This document shows positions 57,712-64,000 of a stretch of 64,000 nucleotides of DNA, piece after piece. The position numbers were made by a program, and so were the translations under genes. The stretch's first letter is position 1; each line of letters begins with the position of its first letter. The DNA lies in assembly GCA_030704615.1 (NCBI GenBank), contig CM060731.1:84796756-84860755 (forward strand). The letters are read 5' to 3'. The stretch is from Takakia lepidozioides (Eukaryota; Streptophyta; Takakiopsida; Takakiales; Takakiaceae). The notes under the pieces were generated by a model. That model was not told where the DNA came from. It worked only from the letters and a program-made list of their open reading frames with translations, and did no database searches.

Positions 57712-60700
57712 AGGAGAAACACTGTACTATCTGTAAAATGGATAACCATTCTACTGAGAATTGTTACTACAACAGAAGGACAGCTGCAAGAGAACCTAGG
57801 CAAGTAAGGGTGCATCAGGTGCAGCCCCAGCCAAGAAGAAACAATGATCAGGACCACTATGGTAGGTCTGGTGGTTATAACAATGGCATGGAAGGGAGAG
57901 GTAATTCAAGAGGGAATTACCAAGGAAATTCCAGAGGCAACTATCAGGGTAATCCAAGGGGGAATTACCAGCCCGGGAATCAGGATTATAGAAATAATCC
58001 AAGAACAGACCAAGGGCGAGGACCCAATGGTGAAGAGCTATGTTACTATTGTAATCAGCCAGGACATCGCAAGGCAGCCTGTTCATTCTGGATAAGACAC
58101 CAGAATGAGATGAGAGCTCCTGTGAATGAGGGCCCAGTGGTGGCAGCTCACATGGTTAGGCCATGTGTTGTACCAGAAGTAAGTACAATGATAGTAACAA
58201 GAAGTAAAGCCAAACTAATACCTCCAGTAGAAGAGGAAGAAGATGAGACTGGAAGTGGCAATGATATGCCTGAAGATGAAGAGACTTGGAAAGATGAGAA
58301 GGAACTGCACAAGGAAATGGCAGATACTATAAGGGAAATGCAAAAGAGTACTGATATTCCTGTGGCAGATTCCTCTGATTCGGATGGAGAAAAAGAAGGG
58401 AGTGAGGAAGAAAGGAAAAAAAAAGATGCAGACATGCAAAGTAATGAAGAGACTTTGGCTGAAGTAATATGTCAGACCAAAGCAGAAATTACCATTGGAC
58501 AGCTATTAGCTGTGGCACCTTATTGTAGGCACAGGCTGTATCAAGCAATCAATCGAATTGCCCAAGAGACAGGAAACACAGACCTGAACAGCAAGGTGAC
58601 CAGTTATAATGTGAAGCCGGAAGGGCGAGAACCAGTCATGGACTTTGATGATTCTATGCCAGTAATCCAATTGAGAATTGGAAGCACAGAACTAACTGAT
58701 GTACTGATAGATGGTGGTTCTGGAGTAAATATCATGACAGACCAATTAAGGAAGAAGCTTGGTCTAAGTAACATGAAACCAGCCCCATTTACAGTAACAA
58801 TGGCAGATCAAAGAAGTGTGCAGCCATTGGGATTAATAAGAGGAGTTAAGATACAGATACAGAAAATGATCTTTATGATCACAGTAACTGTATTAAAAAT
58901 GGATGAAGTCATGGAGGCTTACTCCTTATTATTGGGACGTCCGTGGCTGAAACAGGCCAGGGTATTCCATGACTGGAATTCTCAGTTACTAACCGTGCAT
59001 AATGGGATACACGAGATACAAATTACCACAAAGAAATCTAGTAGATTACCTGCTACAAGAAGACCTCGAGGAGTCAGAGAGTATGACTGGAGAGGAGGAC
59101 TGGATGAGGAGCAGGAAGCTACCCTATTTGCTGCACACCCAGAGTGGGAGCAGGTTGCAGAGATGCGGCTGGAAAGCCTAAGTTGTTTGAGAGGTATCTG
59201 CTATGGTGTAGTGACAGCAACACCAACTGAAGAGGAAACCAGCATTTACCCATCACATTTCTATGAAGAAAGAGAAGGAGAAATAGAAATCCTAGAAGAA
59301 CCAGCCACTGTGAGCTTACAGGATGAAGTGGTGACTGGTTGGACAATCACAGCTGATGAGCAGGTGAGAGAAGTAAATGTGGGAACTAAGGAGGAACCGA
59401 GGATGGTGAAAGTAGGAGCTGATTTGGAGCCGGAATTCTTCGAAGAAGCTAAAAGCTTGTTCATCAAATACAGAGATGTATTTGCTTGGAGCTATGAGGA
59501 TCTAAAAGGGATACCACCTGAAGTCTGTCAGCATAAGATTGAACTGGAACCAGGGTCAGTACCAATCAAGCAGGCGAGGTATAGAATGAATCCCAACTAC
59601 GCACAGAAGGTTGGAGAAGAGATAAAGAAGTTGGCTGAGGCTAAGTTTATATACCCAATAGAGTATACAACTTGGTTGTCACCCATTGTTATAGTTCCCA
59701 AGAAGAATGGCAAACTAAGAGTATGTGTGAACTATAAGAAGCTGAATGCTTGTACAAAGAAAGATCCTTTCCCTTTGCCATTCACAGAAGCAGTATTAGA
59801 CACTGTGGCAGGCCATGAGATGTACTCATTCATGGATGGCTTCAGTGGTTATAATCAAGTGCAAGTGGCAGAAGAAGACCAAGGGAAAACAGCTTTCATC
59901 ACAGACTGGGGGGCTTATGCATACAAAGTCATGCCCTTTGGACTTTGTAATGCACCAGCGACCTTTCAGAGAGTGATAAGTGAATCTTTTCATGAGTATC
60001 TGGATGATTTCATGCAGGTATTCTTGGATGATTTCAGTGTGTACAGCTCTAAGAGTGAGCACTTGCATAAATTGGAGTTATGTTTGGTCAGATGCAGGAT
60101 GAGAGGTCTGGGCCTGAATCCAGAGAAGTGTACTTTCTGTGTGAACTCAGGGGTGCTTCTGGGACACATTGTGTGTAAGAAGGGACTCCTTGTGGATCCC
60201 AGAAAGACAGAGTCCATTAAAGCCTCTCCACCACCAGTGAATGTTAAAAGTCTACGGAGATTCCTTGGGCAAACCAGTTATTACAGGAGATTTGTCAAAA
60301 GGTATGCACAAATAGCAGCACCATTGAGCAAACTACTGAAGAAAGATGCAGTGTTTGCCTGGACAGCTGAATGTCAACAGGCATTTGAGGAACTTACACT
60401 GTCAGTAACAACTACACCTGTGCTGATTAACCCTCACTGGCATGTAGTATTCCATGTTCACTGCGATGCATCAGGAGAAGCGTTGGGAGCGGTGTTAGCC
60501 CAGAATGTTACAGGGAATATAGATTCACCTGTGTACTATGCTAGCCGGTTGATGAACAGTGCTGAGAGGAACTATAGCACAACGGAAAGAGAAGCATTGG
60601 CAATGATCTATGCAGTGAAGAAATTCAGGCATTACCTGTTGGGCAAGAAGTTTATGTTCTATGTGGATCACCAGGCTCTGATATACCTGGTAAACAAACC

Positions 60701-62519
60701 TCTGATAAGCGGAAGAATAGCAAGATGGTTGATAATCTTGCACGAGTTTGAGTTCGAGGTTGTTTACAAGCCTGGAAGACTGCATCTTGTGGCGGATCAT
60801 TTGTCACGGTTGTCAACAGGAGAACCAGCCACAGGAATAGATGATCAATTACCAGATGCGAGTCTCTTTGCAGTGGAGGTGCAGGGAAATGCAGATGACT
60901 GGTTAGATTGGCAGTGGCCAATCAGATACTACCTTGCTCATGGTCAGTGCCCACCTAGTTATGGTAAGAAGCAGAGGAAGAGAATCGCTATCAAAGCTTT
61001 ACCTTATACTATGGTAGGAAGCAGAATGTATAAGTTAGGACCTGATGGAGTACTAAAACGATGCTTGTACCACCATGAAGTAAATAAAGTTTTGGCGGAA
61101 GTTCATAAAGGAGTGGCTGGAGGTCATTTTGGAGAAGAGACTACTAGTAGAAAGATACTACTCGCAGGATACTGGTGGCCTACTTTGTTCAAAGATGTAC
61201 ACGAGTATTGTCAGAAGTGTGATGAATGTCAGAGGCTAGGACCTTTGCAGAGATCTGGAAGGATGGCCTTGCATCCTACAATGCCTATGGAACCATTTCA
61301 GAAATGGGGACTAGACTTTGTTGGACCAATTAACCCACCATCCAAGAATACACGAAACAGGTACATAATTACAGCCACTGATTATACTACAAAGTGGGTG
61401 GAAGCTAAAGCTTTGAGGGACAACACAGCCAAGTCCACAGCAAGGTTCCTGTACGAGAACATACTTACACGATTTGGCTGTCCCTTAGAATTTATCAGTG
61501 ATCAAGGAAGTCACTTCATGAATGAGACCATTGAGTTGTTGACTAAAGAGTTTATGATTGTGCATAGAAAGAGTACAACATATTACCCACAGGGTAATGG
61601 GCAGGCAGAGGCTACCAACGAAATACTATGTACTATCTTGGCTAAGATAGTCAATGCAAACAGAACGGATTGGGATACGAAGCTGCTGACAGCTTTGTGG
61701 TCATACAGGACTTCATATAAAGTCACCACTAAGTATACACCATTCCAATTAGTTTATGGTATGGAAGCCTTACTTCCAGTGGAATTCCTGTTACCTACCA
61801 TGAGAACGGAGTGGGGAAAAAGAATGGAATTGCAAGACTCCATCAAGGTCAGGAAACATGAATTATACCATGTGGAAGAAGTACGTGCTGATGCAGCTGA
61901 TAATATGACCAGAATTCAGATGAAGCGAAAGGAACAGTTTGATGAAGGCAAGTTAAAGACTTTTAAGACGGGGGATTTGGTTCTATGGTTGCAGAAAAAA
62001 GGAAAGATTCAAGCTTCTAAGCTTAAATCACCATGGAAAGGACCTTATGTCATACAAAAGATGTATGATAACAACACCGCCATGTTACAAACCATTAACA
62101 AAGAAATGCTGGGAAGAGTCAATGCAAATAAGTTGAAGGGGTACAGTGGTATCCATGACAAACCCTTGCAGCATGATTTGCATGTTGAACCGCAAGAGCA
62201 GTCACGGGCTGCACCAGTGTTACGAACGGAGTATGGAACACTTGTCGCTAGGCCCAGCATATATGACCAGGGCGGGCAAAACAAACGTGACACAGCCATT
62301 CACAGCCCATCAAGGCAAAACACAGCCAATCACAGCCCATCAAGGCAAAGCACAGCCAATCACAGTCCATCAAGGCAAGCACAGCCAATCACAGCCCATC
62401 AAGGCAAAGCACAGCCTATCACAGCCCAGCACGGCGCAACACAGCCTATCACAACCTACCACAGCGTGTCACGGCCTATCACAGCTTACCACAGTGCATC
62501 ACAGCCTATCGCAGCGTAA
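57708..62519 (+). CDS. Element Y pol polyprotein, intact 1603 codons
   Basis: Zinc knuckles at residues 6-19 (CTICKMDNHSTENC) and about 113-126 (CYYCNQPGHRKAAC). Protease DGGSG near 332 (DGG in place of the usual DTG/DSG). RT about 620-830 with VCVNYKKLNACTKKDPF, MPFGLCNAPATFQRV and active-site FLDD near 772-775. RNase H with HCDASGEALG (917), TEREAL and YVDHQAL. Integrase: [12 protein letters not shown] (1132), CQKCDECQ (1168), Asp in GLDFVGP (1203), Asp in ISDQGSHF (1264), Glu in GNGQAEATNE (near 1299). There is no chromodomain. The last about 80 residues are the translated minisatellite (HSPSRQ, PITA units). All catalytic residues appear present, so this enzyme set may be functional although its gag is not. 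Confidence 0.95.
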   Translation: MKEKHCTICKMDNHSTENCYYNRRTAAREPRQVRVHQVQPQPRRNNDQDHYGRSGGYNNGMEGRGNSRGNYQGNSRGNYQGNPRGNYQPGNQDYRNNPRTDQGRGPNGEELCYYCNQPGHRKAACSFWIRHQNEMRAPVNEGPVVAAHMVRPCVVPEVSTMIVTRSKAKLIPPVEEEEDETGSGNDMPEDEETWKDEKELHKEMADTIREMQKSTDIPVADSSDSDGEKEGSEEERKKKDADMQSNEETLAEVICQTKAEITIGQLLAVAPYCRHRLYQAINRIAQETGNTDLNSKVTSYNVKPEGREPVMDFDDSMPVIQLRIGSTELTDVLIDGGSGVNIMTDQLRKKLGLSNMKPAPFTVTMADQRSVQPLGLIRGVKIQIQKMIFMITVTVLKMDEVMEAYSLLLGRPWLKQARVFHDWNSQLLTVHNGIHEIQITTKKSSRLPATRRPRGVREYDWRGGLDEEQEATLFAAHPEWEQVAEMRLESLSCLRGICYGVVTATPTEEETSIYPSHFYEEREGEIEILEEPATVSLQDEVVTGWTITADEQVREVNVGTKEEPRMVKVGADLEPEFFEEAKSLFIKYRDVFAWSYEDLKGIPPEVCQHKIELEPGSVPIKQARYRMNPNYAQKVGEEIKKLAEAKFIYPIEYTTWLSPIVIVPKKNGKLRVCVNYKKLNACTKKDPFPLPFTEAVLDTVAGHEMYSFMDGFSGYNQVQVAEEDQGKTAFITDWGAYAYKVMPFGLCNAPATFQRVISESFHEYLDDFMQVFLDDFSVYSSKSEHLHKLELCLVRCRMRGLGLNPEKCTFCVNSGVLLGHIVCKKGLLVDPRKTESIKASPPPVNVKSLRRFLGQTSYYRRFVKRYAQIAAPLSKLLKKDAVFAWTAECQQAFEELTLSVTTTPVLINPHWHVVFHVHCDASGEALGAVLAQNVTGNIDSPVYYASRLMNSAERNYSTTEREALAMIYAVKKFRHYLLGKKFMFYVDHQALIYLVNKPLISGRIARWLIILHEFEFEVVYKPGRLHLVADHLSRLSTGEPATGIDDQLPDASLFAVEVQGNADDWLDWQWPIRYYLAHGQCPPSYGKKQRKRIAIKALPYTMVGSRMYKLGPDGVLKRCLYHHEVNKVLAEVHKGVAGGHFGEETTSRKILLAGYWWPTLFKDVHEYCQKCDECQRLGPLQRSGRMALHPTMPMEPFQKWGLDFVGPINPPSKNTRNRYIITATDYTTKWVEAKALRDNTAKSTARFLYENILTRFGCPLEFISDQGSHFMNETIELLTKEFMIVHRKSTTYYPQGNGQAEATNEILCTILAKIVNANRTDWDTKLLTALWSYRTSYKVTTKYTPFQLVYGMEALLPVEFLLPTMRTEWGKRMELQDSIKVRKHELYHVEEVRADAADNMTRIQMKRKEQFDEGKLKTFKTGDLVLWLQKKGKIQASKLKSPWKGPYVIQKMYDNNTAMLQTINKEMLGRVNANKLKGYSGIHDKPLQHDLHVEPQEQSRAAPVLRTEYGTLVARPSIYDQGGQNKRDTAIHSPSRQNTANHSPSRQSTANHSPSRQAQPITAHQGKAQPITAQHGATQPITTYHSVSRPITAYHSASQPIAA

Positions 62520-62560
62520 CACAGTATGACACAGCCTGTCACAGCTCAACACAGCCTACT
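62280..62560. repeat. CACAGCC minisatellite after pol in Y
   Basis: Repeats of about 16-22 bp such as CACAGCCAATCACAGCCCAT, overlapping the end of pol. Same motif family as the LTR minisatellite. Confidence 0.92.
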
Positions 62561-63119
62561 AAAGTTAAACGATCCATAGAATCAGTGACAAGTGGACACA
62601 TAATAACTTCAAGAAAATGGCTGAAGGAAGAGGAAACGGAAATTACTTTAAAAATAGACACGTGGAGGTCAGGGCGCGACACACAGCCGAGAATGAAGTG
62701 CAAGGACAGATGTCAAAAAGAAGGAGGACAAGAACGGCCGTCAAAAAGGATGAAAGGCGGGCCCATTAATGAGTACGGAAAAAGGGAAACGGAACGAACG
62801 GCAAGTACAGAAAAGCGGAATTCTTGTCACATGTGTGATCCTAGTGGACTATCCAACAGGGAAAGTCCACTAAAGAAGATAAAATATAAAATCCAGTCAC
62901 AGCGGATACAGCCAATAGAAAACCAGAGAAAGGATCAAGAAAATGGAGGGAAATTGAGCGCAAGAGGCGGCGTCGTTCTGAGTAACGGGCGTCTCGACAG
63001 GACAGACCATCAATGCTATACCTTGGAAACTATGGAGGAACTAACAGACTATACGCTCGCAATATTACTTACGCAGTGGCATAGACACGAAAGGACAGAG
63101 CGGAGCTTTTCTCTTGAGC
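62561..63119 (+). other. Spacer between pol and the post-pol ORF of Y
   Basis: Purine-rich, aligning in places with 37800-38440 (reverse) of X. It contains the hairpin at 62842-62872 and an AAAATATAAAATCC string at 62879-62892 that could be an internal TATA box for the downstream ORF. No gene recognised. Confidence 0.5.
62842..62872. repeat. Inverted repeat (hairpin) between pol and the post-pol ORF of Y
   Basis: TAGTGGACT and AGTCCACTA (perfect 9-bp stem, 13-base loop). Counterpart of 38074-38098 in X. Confidence 0.8.
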
Positions 63120-63151
63120 GATGCTTGCAAGCCCCGCAGGCTTACAAGAAA

Positions 63152-63782
63152 TCCGGGCCCCCCCAAAGGAAGTCGTGTCAGGGGGTCAGGCCGAAAACTG
63201 GCCGGCATAAAAACATCCCCAGATGGAAAAACGGCGCCGAATTTCCATCCGGGGCGGTTCGGATGCAGTCGGGGAGGGGGGAGAGGCTGGCACCTGGCCG
63301 TCACATTTCAACCCCCGGACGGAAATTCGGCACCGAATATCCAATAGGGGACGCCCGGATGAAGTCGCCTCGGGCGTAGAGGCCGGCACGTGTTCGACAG
63401 ATAGCATCCCCTGGATGGAGATTCGGCGCCGAATTTCCATCCGGGCCCCCCCAAAGGAAGTCGTGTCGGGGGGTCAGGCCGAAAATTGGCCGACATAAAA
63501 ACCTCCCCAGATGGAAAAACGGCGCCGAATTTCCATCCGGGGCCGTTCCAATGCAGTCGGGGAGGGGGGAGAGGCCGGCACCTGGCCGTCATATTTCAAC
63601 CCCCGGACGGAAATTCGGCACCGAATATCCAACAGAGCGGCGGAGAGGCCGGCACCTCTCCGACAAAGACCATCCCCCGGATGGAAATTCGGCGCCGAAT
63701 TTCCATCGGGGCCCCCTCAAAGGAAGTCGCAAAAACCTCCCAGAATGGAAAAATGGCGCCAAATTTCCGTCCGAGGCTGTTC
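63152..63782. repeat. Higher-order 96-bp array (three-unit, 288-bp period)
   Basis: Palindrome centres at 63233 (GGCGCC), 63329 (GGCACC), 63425 (GGCGCC), 63521, 63617 (GGCACC), 63691 and 63755. The first four intervals are exactly 96; the last two are 74 and 64 through deletions. GTCAGGCCGAAAA recurs at 63185 and 63473, 288 bp apart, so three unit types alternate. The best palindrome spans 63675-63711. Confidence 0.97.
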
Positions 63783-64000
63783 CGATTTGCCTCTAGCAGT
63801 CAAGGATTCCAAGAAAAACGTGTCTACAAGTGCACTTCAGCCACAAAACAAACAGTTAGGTTTGTTTTTCTCCGAAAAATCAATCGGACACGCTCAGAAT
63901 TACCTGCAGGAAGGTAATTCAGCGCTTCGAAATACCTGGCGAATGGAAATTCGGCGCCGAATATCCATACGCCAGCGATCCGACTTACCTGCTGGATGGA
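63783..64000. other. Array flank with further palindromes
   Basis: A perfect 9-bp inverted repeat GAATTACCT/AGGTAATTC near 63897-63920, a degenerate TTCAGCGCTTCGAAAT near 63918, and a family palindrome near 63944-63968 (GAATGGAAATTCGGCGCC). The array or a related unit probably continues beyond the window. Confidence 0.7.

Larger units (their letters stand above)
54535..63151 (+). mobile_element. Element Y: 5' half (LTR, gag, pol) of a Tat/Athila-like retrotransposon
   Basis: The 5' LTR, primer site, ORF before gag, gag, an open pol, minisatellite and hairpin follow the plan of X in plus orientation. The post-pol ORF begins (about 63120-63150, QAPQAY) and is cut after about 8 codons by the 96-bp array. 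The missing second half is best explained by Z. Confidence 0.92.

Noticed and set aside
62280-62560. CRISPR-like regular repeats
   Set aside because: Units are short, without constant spacers, and form a minisatellite; the genome is eukaryotic.
63152-63782. CRISPR-like array with 96-bp period
   Set aside because: The whole unit repeats, including the parts between palindromes, so there are no unique spacers.
1-64000. tRNA, rRNA or riboswitch genes
   Set aside because: No cloverleaf, rRNA or riboswitch-like sequence was recognised by eye; short tRNA genes could still be missed without a covariance search.

Overview
This is nuclear DNA of a plant-lineage eukaryote: one intron-rich host gene in a landscape of nested, mostly decayed transposable elements. 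The host gene (5.3-11.5 kb, minus strand) is a plastid fibrillin fused to a kinase-like domain, of the PAP14/fibrillin-11 type found in green plants. The chromovirus and Tat/Athila-like LTR elements also fit a streptophyte. A large-genome charophyte alga such as Chara is my best guess; this is inference and was not tested by any search.

Layout. 0-4.8 kb: LINE A with ORF1 and ORF2, carrying stops and frameshifts and ending in a CATTT tail. 5.3-11.5 kb: the fibrillin/kinase-like gene in 14 exons, with a LINE A-like 3' scrap in intron 9. 11.5-13.6 kb: upstream DNA with short tandem repeats. 13.7-26.0 kb: LINE B, split by a chromovirus (14482-21804, 5-bp target duplication TAGGA) and, in its endonuclease region, by a 96-bp repeat array. 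26.3-30.1 kb: a decayed multi-exon gene (minus) with a ParB-like motif and a C-terminal methyltransferase-like motif. 30.7-32.1 kb: a field of GGCGCC-centred palindromes with a SWIM zinc-finger fragment. 32.6-33.1 kb: an unidentified ORF. 33215-45859: element X, a 12.6-kb Tat/Athila-like LTR retrotransposon (minus, target duplication ATTGT). 46.4-49.6 kb: a decayed SWIM-type, probably MULE-like transposase. 49878-63151: elements Z and Y, which I interpret as the two halves of one retrotransposon of X's family, split by an inversion.

Two threads connect the accessory DNA. First, a palindrome centred on CGGCGCCG recurs as single copies (including in four introns of the ParB/methyltransferase-like gene) and as arrays with a 96-bp period in three places. 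Second, the arrays at 53.8-54.2 and 63.2-63.8 kb are inverted copies that bracket the Y segment. The 5' flank of Y's 5' LTR and the 3' flank of Z's 3' LTR carry the same 5 bp (AAATA in element orientation), and joining those flanks restores an uninterrupted 124-codon frame. This supports inversion by recombination between the arrays.

X and Y share an unusual organisation: an ORF without an early ATG before gag, gag, pol, a minisatellite that pol reads into, a hairpin whose stem differs in sequence between copies, and a long coiled-coil ORF after pol (broken by the array in Y/Z). X keeps an open gag but a broken pol; Y keeps a fully open 1603-codon pol but a broken gag. I saw no tRNA, rRNA or CRISPR.
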